A DNA stretch of 64,000 nt, taken from Datura wrightii (Eukaryota > Streptophyta > Magnoliopsida > Solanales > Solanaceae). Every line of letters starts with the position of its first letter. The first letter of the stretch is position 1. A model generated the notes under the pieces. That model did no database searches. It was not told where the DNA came from and was given only the letters and a program-made list of their open reading frames with translations. The translations under genes and the position numbers were made by a program. The stretch spans positions 148,923,001-148,987,000 of the forward strand of contig JASDFA010000007.1 of the NCBI GenBank assembly GCA_035772735.1. The letters run 5' to 3'. Shown piece by piece: positions 22,890 through 36,573 of this stretch.

Positions 22890-23120
22890 TAACTATTTAA
22901 TGGCCAAGTGGGCCTTCTGGGCAGGAGTCATAGGCTCCACCTCGTCTCAGCCCAATCCCATGTACGGGATTTGGACTCCACAACGCCCATGAAGCATAAC
23001 TCATTTCTGAGCCCGCATCTCTACGGTTATGGGCCCGGGGACTTTCCTGGGCCTTGGCCATCCATAGGATACGCTATGGCCCATTCACATCGTCATGCGG
23101 TTCGATGTGACGTTAACACT
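22890..23120. other. GC-rich island of unknown origin
   Basis: This block is strikingly richer in G and C than its neighbours (for example GGGCCCGGGGACTTTCCTGG near 23031). It has an open frame of 76 codons on the plus strand that I do not recognise. It looks like a repeat or an insertion rather than local intergenic DNA, but no terminal repeats were seen. Confidence 0.35.
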
Positions 23121-23639
23121 CTGAAAATTACATATTAAAAACAATAAAACACTAAACCAAACGATGTGGAATGTTACTTCCTTTTTGTTTTATTTTCGAG
23201 GTGTTGGTAAGGAAGGAAAAGAATCCATCAACATGTGTAAAACTTCATTACATTTATGCATTTATTCTTCTTTTTGTGAAACTCAGTAAATAATGCTATC
23301 TCCGAGTCTGATAATAGTCTTCTAAAATTTTAACTTTTTAGAATCTCCTTATTCTCTGATCCTTGATGCGTTTTTTTATCCTACTTCGAATTCGATTTAG
23401 CTTTCTTTTAATTGCTATATCTCTATAAAAAGGTCTGATTAACTTAGAGACTTTATCAATAATAATAGAAGTCAACCACTCAAAGATATAAATAGACATT
23501 AGTTTTACCGGTTCAGGCAGTAAAGCTTCGGATCAGCTCAAATTAGCCTGTCAGAGTGAATGCAAATAGTGAATATAGCTTTTATTCTAAAAAGTCTTAG
23601 TTCATTGTTGTCTGAAATGTAGCATTGAGGTGAGAGCTA

Positions 23640-23830
23640 AGTGGAGTCTCCTCTTCTCTGACCTTCTCGTCTCTTGAATAGTGAGCTTGGTTCACTATCA
23701 AGATTCGAACTCGTGATGTAGGATCTACCAACTATTTTTTGCCACATGGAACCAAATCCCCAAGGCTTACCTCGACTAACTCTACGAAATACTATTACCT
23801 CTCACCAGATCAGGTAAGTCTATCTATCAG
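23640..23830 (-). mobile_element. Candidate SINE-like sequence
   Basis: On the minus strand there is a good B-box-like ACGAGTTCGAATCTTGATAG near 23700-23720. No A box or target duplication could be fixed, so this may be an old SINE or a chance match. Confidence 0.3.
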
Positions 23831-24377
23831 GACTTGAATATATGGGGGGATCACTGTTTAATATTGTCTCCGCTGAATTATGAACCTAATTCTCAACATA
23901 TTTCATTGACACTTTGATGCAAATTAGTTGTGCTTTTAGCCTACTAATAATATAACTCAGTCAGTGACACCGTTAAAGCACCTTATTCTTCCTGAGGAGA
24001 TGAAATTGCTCTTGTAATGTGTAGTTGCAGGGTCGAACTTGAGGAGGAAAAGAAGTGATTACCAATTAAGTCGAGGAAAAGAAAGATATTTGCACAGAAT
24101 TGCAATTAAAATAAAAGAAAAACTTCATTCGTTGATATTCCAGCATCTAAAATCACAAAGTTAGATATACAATTAATCTGTTTTATACGGGTCAGGCGTA
24201 AATCACACACATAAGGGCTTCTTTCTCTGTTAAAATTTTATGTATGTTTGCTGTCAAAGAAGTATATACAACAAAGAGGAACATGATCAGACCTCGAGCA
24301 ATCAGATCACTAGTTTTTTGCAAATCCTCGGCTTTTTGAGTCAAATATTGATGTATATCCGATGATTGCATTTCATA

Positions 24378-27300
24378 TTAACCCTGCACATGATGTGTTT
24401 GAAAGAAACGTTAAGAATAATTAGCCCCCTATACCTGGGATAATAACCGAAAAGAAGTACCTGTTGGCTCAGAATTTCCACAGCAACATTCAAGTCCCCT
24501 TCAGCTGCTGCCAGTGCAACTTCTACTTGTGTCTGAGAAAATCAAGACTGTTAGCCCACACAAGAACCGGAAGAAGTTAATTTGCAAGGCAAATCAGAAA
24601 GCTGTGATAAGTATGACCTTCCTCCCAATTATAAGGAAATGACGCATTCGAACTAAAAACACCATTTGAGTGAATCTGAACCATAAATGTACCTTCTCAA
24701 AACCCATTGCAACTAGTTTCTGAATATTTTCATCTGAGGGAATGGAGCCCTATATTTGGAGATATTTTTAGTATTAATGAAGGTAAGGATAAACAGTTAG
24801 CAAGGGTCCAAGTCCAGGTCATATACCTGCTCTCCTAGCGGTCTCGTAGCTGTGGCAGAAGTAGCTACTGCTGGTTGTCTGAGTTGTCAGACAGAATCAA
24901 AATATAACTGTGTTTAGCACAAATCAGAGACACCAAACCCTTAAGTTCTAACAATAAAAGTTGAGTTTGATGGCTCAATCCGCAATAAAATGCCTGGTAT
25001 CATAATCGGAGGGTTTATTGATCTAGATAGAATCAGAAAATCTAGAAGAAATTATACAGTGTGAAGACTAGAAGTATTGTAGTTTTGTGAATATATTGAA
25101 GGAAATCCAGCTATTCCTATCTGTAATGATATAACTTAAACTTGATTACTGGATTGGCCAATTTAAACACCTTGTTTCTAGCTAATCATTCAATTGATAG
25201 CAGTATATGCAGGCAACAACACGTATAAATGCAATTTAAAACAGATCTATCTTGGTGCAACAACCATCAAGATTAACTCAAACTAGCTACGACTATTAAC
25301 AATTTAACATGCAAAACGGTCTGTTTCTAGTACCTTCCAGCTAAGTTCCGCTCTCCACCTATTGTTGCTGTAGCTGAAATACGCTCAGGGCTGTTGCTAC
25401 TATCCAGGAGCCTAGCCTGTAATGTTGAATCATGATCTCCAGGGGAGGTCTGAGAACTCAAAGTTCTTCCTCTCCCTGGAAACCTGCTATCATTTGTCGT
25501 CACCGGCTGCAATTTGAACAAGTTGATAATTTGAGAGACTTTAATTACTTCATTATAATTCAAGATTTTTATTCTTATATATACATTAGGACACACAGAC
25601 GAGAGCTACATAAGTAGCGACTATTAAGCAGTTGTGTAGTTGGGACTTCTTCAAGAGAAGGGTTGATCAATACATATGCGAGACTCATCAATACACAGAT
25701 AGAAAATCTTAGTAATTTCCCCTTGTTTACAACCCATTATAGATCATGCTCAATTGCAGCTTTATCTACTTCCGAGCCCCGGGCATAGTGGGAGCTTATT
25801 GCACCGAGCTTCCCATTTTAGGAAAAGGAAGACATGAAGCTAATAGATAAAGACCATAGCCTCTCAACAATTTCTAATTTACAACAGTCAACGGGACATA
25901 TTGAGATAGAAATATGGGCTCGTACCACATTAAGGATGAGAAAGCCACTCAATTTTATGCACACTCAATTTTTTATGTTTCTATTAATCACTAAAAGAAG
26001 GAAAAAGTGGGGAAAAAATTACTTTACAAGAATCTGACAAGCAAATTTTACCACTTCGCGTAGTGGTATTGACAAATAAATTAGGAAAAAGTTTGCATCT
26101 TTCACTTATCAAAATCAGAAAGAGTAAAAAGATCATACAAGAATTACTTGGTAGGAACCGGAAAAAGTGTTTCCTAACTTTTTTTAATTACCTAATTCCA
26201 ATTAATATGGTTTGTGACTTTGTTCAGTATTTAATTTCATTACTACTAGGTGGGATTCAATCCCTCACTACATGGTGAGGGATGAGGGCTTGAGCTACTC
26301 CCCAACCCCACCTTTTTCATTTCAATCACTACTACTCCAGTGTGATTACTGGTAAAATGTGATAGATGAAACTTGAGTAGGTTGTGCAATTAATCTCACA
26401 GGTTACAGGGTTGCAATGCAATTACAGAGTACGAAGGTCAATAGTGTCAAAGAGTACGAGAGAGAAATTAGTCTCCTTACCAAGTTTCTCATCACCAGCA
26501 TTGAAATCAAACAAAAACAGCATACCTTTGTTCCATTTGTCTACCATCTCTCTCACTTCTATTCATATATTTCTTTACCCAAAAATCTCCAAAACATAGT
26601 TTCATGCATGTACTATTTCTAAAGAGAAGCAAGGACAGATTAATCCAACACCCATATGTTCATGTTCTACTGTACTCTGATAAGTAATTAATAATCTACC
26701 ATACCTGAGCAGAGCTCTCTCTCTGTGGCATCCATGAAGAAAGGTTCTCCCAAATATTTCCAGAAAGCAATCCACTTCTGAAAGGAAGAACTGTCACTAT
26801 TTTTGCACATGCTCAGATTAAATCAGTACGATTTGACTAAACTAAGAACAAGATCCACCTGGAGGTCACTGTTTGATTTGAATGTGTGGGAAGGTATCCT
26901 GCACCATTACCACCAGTGCACATAATAAACTTTGGTCTCCTCACACAAGTTGACTGCCCAGAAGATGGATATATAAGTATTTTGAAAATTTTCACTTTAT
27001 CAAAACCAAACATATGAAATTGAGAGGTGGGCAAAGGTTTTGATGTGCCTTAGAGAAAGCATGGTGTCGACGACTAAAAACAATACAATGCACAACGAAC
27101 TTTCCATATAACAATACAATGAACAAAACAATATCTCTTCTGTTCAAGTTAAATGCACAAAACCCAAAGGAACTTAACTGATTTGACAATCAAAAGGTTG
27201 AAAGGATGCACCATTTGCCTTCCTGGTTAAATGGGCACATGCGAATGCCTTAAATTTTTTATTCTTTTCTACAGCTATAAAAGGTATTTCTCGCGGAGTT

Positions 27301-30300
27301 TGTTATCTTTTCAGGTCTTCTCTTATTAACTTATTGGATTCTTGTACACTTTCTTGAGTGCTATTCCAGTAAGATTTGACATTTACCAAATGAGAAAAGA
27401 ATGAACCAGAGAAAAATATGGCCTATTTAAACACTTATTTTGGGATTTCAGAGAGGAGGACATATAGCATCAGCATAAGGACTTAAGAGAAGCAGAATCT
27501 ACTTAGCAACATTGTCATTTTGCCCAGGACAAACCACCCGGTGCAGCAGCAGAAAAGAGAGATGACGATTTCCTGTACTAACAACGATGAAAACACTTCA
27601 TCCTTTCTCTTGGTTAATACCATGGGACCAATTTGGATTAAAACATACATCCCCTCCCTGTTAAGGTATTAGTGGTGTATCTGTTTGTGACCATTTACGA
27701 TACAAATGCCTTCATCATAGGCTTAACTTATTCTTTGTCCTCTTTAAGAATTAACTGTCTAAAAGATGCCAACAAACCAAGGTGGGAAGTTAAGCATCAA
27801 GAAAAAGAATCAAACCAGGTCAATCAAAAGGTGATGCTCACATCACTTTATACCTCAAAGTTGAGCACACAAGTGGTCAGAAAAATAAGAAATATCGGAA
27901 TATCTTGCTATCATTTCTTTGGAGAACTTACTAGCCAAGTTGAAGATTCAATAGCCGAGAAGAAAGAAGTCCCAGGTATTAAAACATTGAACAATCCATA
28001 TGTATCTGGAACCATCAAGAAATGGGGAGGGAAAAGAGAAAATTTATAAGATAGATGAACACAAATTAAGATTATATTGTGCACATAATTATTATGATAC
28101 CACAAATAACATGAAATCGAATTTAGAAAACTTGAAGACGTCCAGCGGGGTGGAAGTCACTTACATGCAAATCCAGACAAAATACCACAAAGATGTCCAA
28201 GTAAGGAGACATTAGTCATAACAAGCTGAAAAACCACCAGTAAGATCAATGCGTACCTATTGAAAAAAATAATCAAAACATTATAGCATAAGATGCACAC
28301 AATAGAAAACATGAAAAGCAAATGTACAATTATTGGAAAGTAAATAGTTACCATTTAGCAGGCACGTTAAAAAGCCCAAACACACTGCAAAAAGAAAAGG
28401 CAAACTCACATTAGCAAACACCTGATTCCAACAAATGATCTAAAATGACCAGTCATATCTAATCAAACAGTTTTTTCGAATCTATCTGTGCTCATATATG
28501 ACATACATAGACAAGATCATTGATTCCAAACTTGTAGAAACGTAAGGAAACAAGGAAAAATCATAATTTAATGATTTAAAAAGAGGAAATGGGATCCCGA
28601 AAAAAAAAAGGAAAGCAACAAACCTTCTGGTTTGGGCCCCACTTAGACTTGTTTCCATCACAATCATTGAAAATAATATGCCTGAGAAACCTATAGCACA
28701 CTCGTCCATAAAGTATGGATAAGGATGAAAGGGATTATGGGCAACCAACAATGCTATAAGAAGATGGAGTAAGGCATTGCTAACGGCCAACAGAAACATT
28801 ATATATAACAGGCGCACAGATCCCATAATCCTCTCCAGCTCAGAACCCAAAGGGACCAAAGCTAACATATTAAACAGAACATGCAGTAGAGAACCATGAA
28901 ACAGAATAGAGGAGAAAATCCTGTAAACTGCAACAGAAACACAAAAATAAATCAGGGTCAACACAAATGGAACGCAAAGTTATGCTAAATATGACAAAGA
29001 AAGAAAGGATATTAAAATTATAGCTCCAACAAAGATTTTCATACACTACAGTGCAAGCAAATCAAAGTTGAATTACATGATTCATCAATAATGATGAAAA
29101 ATACGGGAGTTACTACAATGGTTATGTATCATGAATTGGAAACTGAGCAAGAAAGATAGCTCATTCCATAGGCCAAGCCTTTCCATCGGATGCTAATCAG
29201 CTCAAGGCAATATGTGAATGCAAACATGTTGTTGAGATGCTATAAGAGAGACTTAAACTATGTCTAGTAAGTCAAAGAAGTTATACTGTCAATCCCAAAT
29301 GAATAAAGTAAACCTCGCATCATAATCCCATCTGATCAATTGTTCAAAATAGCTTTTTCTTACAAACTTATTAATACTTCTAATTTGTTGGAAAAAAATT
29401 CTTCTTAAATTACTGTACATAGTTTATGTAGTAGCATATAATTTGTGCCTAGACTGCAATGTAATTTTAAACATCATGTTTTAACAGCACTCTCAAACAC
29501 AACTGAGGAGACCTAAGAGTTAGAACTTGAAATGAACTTTAGCATTACTAGATACATTCCAAATCCTCATAGGAATAACCAAGTTCCTCTGCTATATCTA
29601 TTCAAAATATTTAATTTCCATTTTTGTGCCTCATCCTGGGAAACATACTAGTCTTTACCTTTCTCTTAATCATAGAACTAACAAGCACCGACCAAATTTA
29701 CAAGTTAGTGTGCCCTAGAAAGATGCCAGTTAAAACTAGGTGCAACTAGCCTTAAATACTCTCTACTCCTCAATCAGTGTTTGCCCTTGACCTATCAAAA
29801 GGAGGTTGCAAAGGTTTAATGGTTTGCCAGTTTCAAAAAAAGAAAAACGTTTAATGGTGTCTTGTTGAAATTTAAATATGCGCATGGCAAATGCATGAGA
29901 AGAGATGAGTAAAATTGCAAGAAAGAGTAAGGAGCCAAAGTCTTTTAAAGAAAGTGAACGACTAAAGAAATTGATCAGTTAATAAGCAGAAAGTAATTCC
30001 TACTAAAATAACCATCCGAACCACATTGCGCAACCCCACCCCCCCAAACCAAACCGAACCAAACAACTCATCAAATGATTACTAAGCAATAGCCACGTAT
30101 AATTCTCAAATTCAGTTGAAACGATCCCATCAAATTTATTTTTCAGATACGAATAGAGTAACTTGAGTGCCATCGGGATTTCTTCTTAATAGGAACATTT
30201 TGATGTATTGAGCAGCATTATATATACACACAGACACACTCCTTGTTTTTTATTTTTTATTTAGGGAAAATAAAAGCAGCACTATAAGTGAACCTGTACC

Positions 30301-31270
30301 TTGAAATCGAGAAATTACAGCAGATGGCCAGAAGCACACTTCAGCAAATGAGTCATACCCAACCAAAAGGCAAACCAAGTAAATTGTCCCACAAACAACC
30401 ACCACTGAAGATGTAAGGACAGGAATTCCTTCCCACCACTGTCCCATCCTTGTCTGTAATCCTGCCTACAAACAAACTGGAACAAGTGAGAGTCAACATA
30501 AAAGCTACTTTTTCTACTGATGCTGATCTTGCTTTCAATGTCCAAGCTAGACATTATGCAGTATTAAGAAATATGTGCTATTTTAATTGTTTGATCTAGG
30601 AATATGTAGAGTAAAAGTTCTCTTTTTTTTTCCTTCCTTCTTCGATAGAAAGACCCTTCAAATGGCTAAGCTAAGAAGACGATCTCTCTATTTGCTTCTT
30701 ATCGGAAGAATATAGAAGTAAAACGGTGGCTCTCATAACTCGAGTAGTCATCTGAAATCGATCATACTAGCTGAGGGCACAAGTTTAAAATCTTTATACA
30801 ATAAAAGGAGAGGAACTTTTCTGCTTTGCCACTGTCATTACAGATCTTCATAACGGGAAAATGGAAATCAATACATATTCATTCATAAATCACAACAATT
30901 TCCAATAGTATCATCAAACTACATGGCACATGTCCAGTTACATACAGTCAACATAATACCCATTTAATGACATGACCTGAAAAACAAAAACTAACTTTCC
31001 CATCATGAAAATCCCATATAATTTTCAAAGGAAGCTAAAAAAAATTAACCTCAATTTCTCCATAAATGCATGATCAGAGATTCAGAATTCAAAAATCAAG
31101 CATTTTCACTACATCTTTACAACCTCACTACTTTTCTAACTTCAATTAAAACCCTAACACCTGCATTTGCATTTCGATACATACAAACGGATATTTAAAC
31201 AACTTGTAGATCTAAGTATGGTAAATGATGAGGAAAAAAAAAGTACCTCAGAAACAACGTTAGGTCTCAT
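24378..31270 (-). CDS. RBL15: Rhomboid-like protein 15 with C-terminal UBA domain
   Basis: Polytopic membrane protein of the rhomboid family with a cytosolic ubiquitin-binding tail. Exons in transcript order: 31270-31247, 30465-30300, 28927-28624, 28384-28352, 28256-28165, 28005-27932, 26953-26859, 26777-26705, 25506-25334, 24878-24827, 24749-24693, 24532-24461, 24383-24378; 406 residues, close to the roughly 403 of the Arabidopsis protein. Rhomboid features: HGSLLHVLFN (Asn83), GFSGI with candidate nucleophile Ser145, and GHLCG with candidate base His197. A linker with GRGRTLSSQ follows, then the UBA domain (about 366-405, LVAMGFEKTQVEVALAAAEGD). The last coding exon holds only Gly and the stop. 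Start chosen at MRPNVVSE, matching the family N-terminus. Whether it is a protease or a substrate-binding pseudoprotease-like member is not shown by sequence alone. It lies head-to-tail with the methyltransferase gene. Confidence 0.94.
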
Positions 31271-31362
31271 TTTTTCTACGTTTTTTGTTCGTTCTTTCGA
31301 GATTTCCAATTCGAACGTTCCTTTTTTTTCTTTCAGGTAGTGTGTAGAACTCCAACACTCCA

Positions 31363-31370
31363 TTTATATA
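31363..31370 (-). promoter_or_regulatory. TATA box of the RBL15 gene
   Basis: The minus strand reads TATATAAA about 93 bp before the start codon at 31270, which would put the transcription start near 31335 and give a 5' UTR of about 65 bases. Spacing is typical of plant core promoters. Confidence 0.6.
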
Positions 31371-32287
31371 CAACTCCTGGTTTCGATTCGGGTCTTTGAT
31401 ACAATATCCGGCCCGAACCCATTTTATATCAATCTCCCAGGATTTTTAACACGTGCGTGCAGAAAATACTTTTCTAAAAAATTATTTATTTTTTAAGAAA
31501 CATTTTTAAAATACTCATTAAAATTTGACGATAATATTTGGGTATGATAATAATTTGATAAGATTTTCTGAGTATTAACAATTTAACATATGATGTTAAA
31601 GTATTGGTTGAGCTCGCCTAAAATAAAGGAAACCGTTGAGGGTTCAGGTAAAAAATATTTTTCTTGAAAATTAACAAACAAATATAAGAAAAAAGATTTA
31701 CTCTTTTTAAAATTATTTATATAAAGTAAGTCCACAAACTGTGACATTTTTGCTACTAGATATTCTGCGAGGATGCAAGAATATCGTTGATTTACTTTTA
31801 TTCATAATCTATATTGAAGATTATGTTTATAATATTTATTGTCAAATGCGATATTCATCTACCGAAGCTTTTCTATTACTATTTTTGTGAAAATTTAGAT
31901 ACGAAAATTTATTTAATGTTGCACTCAATTATGTATTTCTAAATTATATTTATTTTGATCATATCCACTTGCAACCCGACTAATCCGGATTGCACGTCGC
32001 AGATCCAGATTGCACGTTGCAGGATCCGTTGTGGTGGCGATTTTCTACCTCAACCACCCCACCACAACCCATGTTGGTGATTAGATTTTGTCTCTATTTA
32101 AGAAGAAACAAGTAACTGAACAATAAACCAGAGTACAACTATATAACCATTCTAATATTTTTGCTCCTTTAGGTAACTTGCAGAAAGTTTTAGAGATAAA
32201 ATTTCATGGAAGGATGTGTATAACTTGAAGTATGTTCGAAAAAACTTCTACCACAACAAAACCAATGTCAACCTACAGATTCTTTGG
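31371..32287. other. Intergenic region between methyltransferase 3' end and RBL15 promoter
   Basis: The 0.9 kb is AT-rich and holds the upstream promoter of the rhomboid gene and the 3' UTR of the methyltransferase. A short direct repeat, GGATTGCACGTCGCAG / AGATTGCACGTTGCAG, occurs near 31985-32025. No gene was seen. Confidence 0.55.
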
Positions 32288-33202
32288 TTAAGAAGATTTC
32301 CAATTGGAGAAGTGCTTGTTACTACTGTCCCAGCCACCAAGCCTTGTCCCTGGGTCATAGTTTGTAAACAGTCGAAACTCATTGCCTAGTTTGCTGGAGT
32401 GATTTGGCCTAAAAGCACATAGACGTAAACCCAAGAGCTCTGAAGCCCTATCCGTTTGCACTTCACCTGCATCGCCAAAAAAGTAGAGAAGTAAAAGAAC
32501 ATTCAGGGCACATTCACTCTAACAAACTAGAAGCAGCTTTACGAGTCTGTGACAACCATGAAGAATGAAGACAGGCAGAGATAACTGGATTCAATGTTTA
32601 AGGATCCTTGCAAAAAAATTACTTTGATTCAATGACATATAATAAGATACGATGGGAGGCAAGGTGGCAAAACACTTCATGAAGTTCAGTATGTACCTGT
32701 GAGTAAAAGCAAGTAAGCTTGTCCTGGTCTCATGAGAAACGAAATTGTTTGAGTAACTTTCTCTAAGCATTCCTGACTCTGAAAATAAATTTAAAAAGGG
32801 CATTTGAATAAACCATTGCACAAATTGCAAACATGCAAAAGACAAGTAATGACAATAGTGTGATTAATTCACTTTCACAGCTTTCCCGACTCTAAAAGAT
32901 GAAAGGAAAAAGGTATTGAAATGAATCATCATATAAATGTCAAACTTGCACAGTCAAGTAATGTCAATGAAGGGATTAATTCATCTTCATTGTAAGATTT
33001 GTCACAACAGTGCTAAAAGCAGTTAGTTTCCTGACAGAGATAAAAGAGGTTGAGTGAATGAGAAGTATCTATCATTTTCTAGGTTTACAAACAGCCTTCT
33101 AATAAAGCTGAAGATGCTCTAATAGGTCAATCTTAGTCAAGCCTATCTTCAGGTTCTTTTTCAGCAGTGTGTGTGTGTGTGTGTGTGTATGTGTGTGTGT
33201 GT

Positions 33203-33286
<84 letters not shown>

Positions 33287-36200
33287 TGAGGCTTAGAGGT
33301 AATCCATGCTAACATTGGAAATCTAGATTTATAAAAGATAGGACAATGCAGAATTTTTTTTAAAAAAGAAACGAACGCAAAGATAATAATATTTGTGAGC
33401 ATTTGACAACTACTCCATAAACAGAAAAATGAAAAATCAAGATTCAAGGCCGCATGGAATTCTCTCATTAATGGAGACCACTAGAAACTGAAAAAATTAT
33501 ATATGCATGAAGTTAATAGGTGAATTTTCTGATAGAAGAGAAAGTAACATTTGAAAATTAATATAGCAAATTTAGAGAATAAAAGAGAAGGGCGAGAAGA
33601 AGATTCACTTAAAACTTGCATGCCAGACTATGAAACAGTCAAGATTCGGGATACTGGCATGCAATCTAAGCACTTTTTTCATTTATCATCCCATCCAAAG
33701 CTGAGAAGCCCATAATTAAGCAATGAATGATGTTCTAAAGGCAAGATTCTGAATATTAGTAGGATAATTTATTTAGAGATATCTCTCAAGTATACAGGGA
33801 ACTTTGTAATAAAATCAGACACAAGTAAAAAATGAAATGCAGTACAAAAGAAGACATTCTTTAATAATCATAGAACCACTTTGTATACAGCATATATAAG
33901 CTCTCACCAGGTAAGGAGGATCTGCAACAATTATTGGATATGAGTGTTTCAATGATGAAGGAAGATCTTCTGGTAGGTTGTAGTCGTAGAATGTGAACTC
34001 ACTTCCATACTGTTCAAACCGTTTGTCATACTCAAGAAGTTGTGCTGGTGCATTAGGGTCAATTTTCTGAGTTCGAGTGCATAAAACAAAGCATTAGAAG
34101 TTGGAAAATTAGCAGTTCACCATGAAGAACTAAAGATCAGACATAAATTTACACTAAGGGTCCCAACGAAAGAGACAGCCTGGTGATGGACTTCAGACCT
34201 CCTGACTAACTTTGAGAAAGAGAAAAACATAAATTGGAGAGGAGTAGATTAAAGAAAAGTGATGATTGTGCTATGGGAAACATCCTGGCAATTATCTTCA
34301 GACGTCAGACCTACTAACTCACATTGAAATAAGAGAATAGCATAAAATGAAGGCAGGAAAGTAGTAAAACAATCTAATAAAAGAGCAGCTCCTTTTGTTC
34401 CTTTAGGGAAACACCTCCTTCAAAGTTTCAAAATTAAAGAAAAGTGATGAATTATGCTGAGGAATGTGGAAATTTAATATTATGTAGCACATGGATCCAC
34501 GACAAAAGAAACCTTCACAGTAGATGAGTACATAGGAAGTAACAAAATGAAGACTCATCAATGTGTATGACTCCTTAAAGCAAGTTATCTTTGAAAATTA
34601 TAGGGGTCAAATTGTACATGAGTGAGTGCTACAATATAATTGGTGCAAAAATAATGGACCGCCTTCAAATGCTTTTGTCTTTAAAAGTGCTATTCTTTGC
34701 TTGCCACCCCTTTGTTCTTCACTCAACAAAGGTTAATATCCTCTTTCCAAAATTTATAAGGAAACCTCATCTAGAGGAAAAGAGAAGAATTAGAAGAGAT
34801 CAAGAAAATGGATTTCCCAAGATGAGGAATAATAATATGAGAAAAATTGACCCTCTCATTCATGAGCAAGAGAAAGGAAAAGAAACTGAAGAGCATGAAG
34901 ACTTTCTGAAGAATATGATTATGGGTGTGATCTTCTGGAAACTTGTGCCCCACTAGTACTCCACTAAAACTGAACCCGTCATTAGAAGCTAGACAACTTA
35001 TTCTTTAATGCCCTTAGAGAGAGAGAGAGAGAGAGTAGAGGAAGATGTAGCAAGTAGTTGTGAAAGGAAATATCACATTAGTCATAAATTATGCTTTTGG
35101 GACAACACTGGTAATGTTGCTGTTTTCAGCCAAAGTAGGCACTTTGCTAAATTTCCAATTTTACGTTACTAAAAGTAGCCCTGAAGAGAGGAAAACAGAA
35201 GAAAAGAAGGAATACCAACAAGATTATGAGGGGAAAAGGCAATTGTAAGAAAAACGTCAAGAATTGCTTCACAAGCACTTTTACTACTGCAACAACACTC
35301 TCGCAACAATATGACATAAATTATAAATTTCTTGTATAATGTGGAATGGGGCATACAAATAATTTACATACACATAAAGATGAAATACAGCTAAAATTAG
35401 AAAACCAAGAGAATATATGTAGAAGTGAGTGCAAAGAGTTATAGTTAGATGTAAGATTATTAAAACAATTTCCAGTTTTTTGAAAAGAATTCCCTTTTTG
35501 TATGTGGTTATTGCTTTTGCATGCTACCTCCTGTGGTTGTGAGATAGCTTAAAAATAATTGCTTTTCGAACAGGACTCAACTCAACAAACAAATCACAGA
35601 TCCATATCAAGAGAATAAAGACACAATATATATAGGATATTTATAGACAACATGACAGCTCCGCCTAACATGACTATTTTCTGGACAAGAAATTAGAAAA
35701 CAAAGCACAACCATCTATAATGAACTACTCTGATGCTACAAATATTAATAAACTGTCTTTAATCCTCAAAATATCTCCAGTGCTATTTTTCTCAAAAAGA
35801 TATCTCTTTTTGATAAAGAATTTTTTTTTTTTTAACAATGTATATGTTAATAAACCCCCTCTTTCCTCAAATTTACTCCATGTTAACATCTTTTTTTTTA
35901 TTAATAAAAATCCAGCTTATATCAACATCTATCAGACAAAAATCCTATTAAAGTCCCATAGTTTTCTCCCCCACTCATTCAATTAAGCATATATTAGCAG
36001 TTTTGATTCAAGAACTGTCTTTTTTTCTTTTCTTTTTTTTTCCCTGGGGATGATTTGAAGTTGTGACTTTCTTCTACCATACATTGGTTTTTACTACCAT
36101 TGCCTTTGAGTCAAAGCCCTGAGGGCCAAGAATTATACTTCTCATTTTAGGAACAAGCTGAATTTTTTTAATCGGTTTCTCTTACAATACAAACGGCTAT

Positions 36201-36573
36201 AAATCATGCATTCAGATGTAAAAGTTAAACTGAAATGAACAATCTTTAAAATATCGTACAGTACCTTGAGATAAGCGTAAAGAGTGGGGCAAGCAATGCA
36301 AGCAACCGCCGGTGAATCAATCGTCCGGCAGAGATTGAGGACTTCATCGGCGACGGTTTCAGCTGTTTCACGATTGTACCAGAACTGACTGAGCCGCCAA
36401 TCCTCCGACACCAGTGACACTTCATCCTCAGCTGCAGCTGACGAAGCTTCCTCTAGTGCTCGGCTCTGCTCGGCGAGGAACTCTTTCAGTGCTTCCAGAG
36501 CATGAGAGCTTAACGTCGGAGTATCGCCGTCGTCGGCCTCCAAAACGACGTCGGGTTTTACGGTGGTCTCCAT
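32288..36573 (-). CDS. EEF1A lysine methyltransferase 1 / N6AMT2 family protein
   Basis: S-adenosylmethionine-dependent methyltransferase; the human and yeast members (EEF1AKMT1, Efm5) methylate translation elongation factor 1A, although the family was first named as adenine DNA methylases. Exons: 36573-36265, 34066-33908, 32778-32697, 32466-32288; 242 residues. The N-terminus is acidic, then SEDWRLSQFWYNRETAETVA (core start), VACIACPTLYAYLK, LLEYDKRF (acidic end of the SAM-binding strand), the active-site DPPY at 152-155, and a C-terminus with FRPNHSSKLGNEFRLFTNYD. Length and order fit the family. Intron 1 (34067-36264) is 2.2 kb and intron 2 of 1.1 kb holds a long microsatellite. The order RBL15 then this gene on one strand is also the order in Arabidopsis chromosome 3 as I recall it. 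Confidence 0.92.
33167..33283. repeat. Compound GT/GA microsatellite
   Basis: An interrupted GT run (33167-33202) passes directly into a long AG run (33206-33283) in intron 2 of the methyltransferase gene. On the minus strand it produces a spurious Ser/Leu and His/Thr open frame. Likely length-polymorphic. Confidence 0.97.

Larger units (their letters stand above)
21341..24377. other. Intergenic region between convergent UBP12 and RBL15 genes
   Basis: No gene is supportable here. The stretch has a G-rich tract near 21905-21950, a tandem array (22052-22221), a GC-rich block (22890-23120) and a candidate SINE (23640-23830). The part next to 24378 should include the 3' UTR of the rhomboid gene. 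Confidence 0.6.

Noticed and set aside
22908..23138. 76-codon frame in the GC-rich island
   Set aside because: No recognisable domain, and GC-rich DNA lacks stops by chance; kept only as a compositional observation.
33133..33468. Minus-strand frame of 111 codons with Ser-Leu and His-Thr runs
   Set aside because: Produced by the GT/GA microsatellite.
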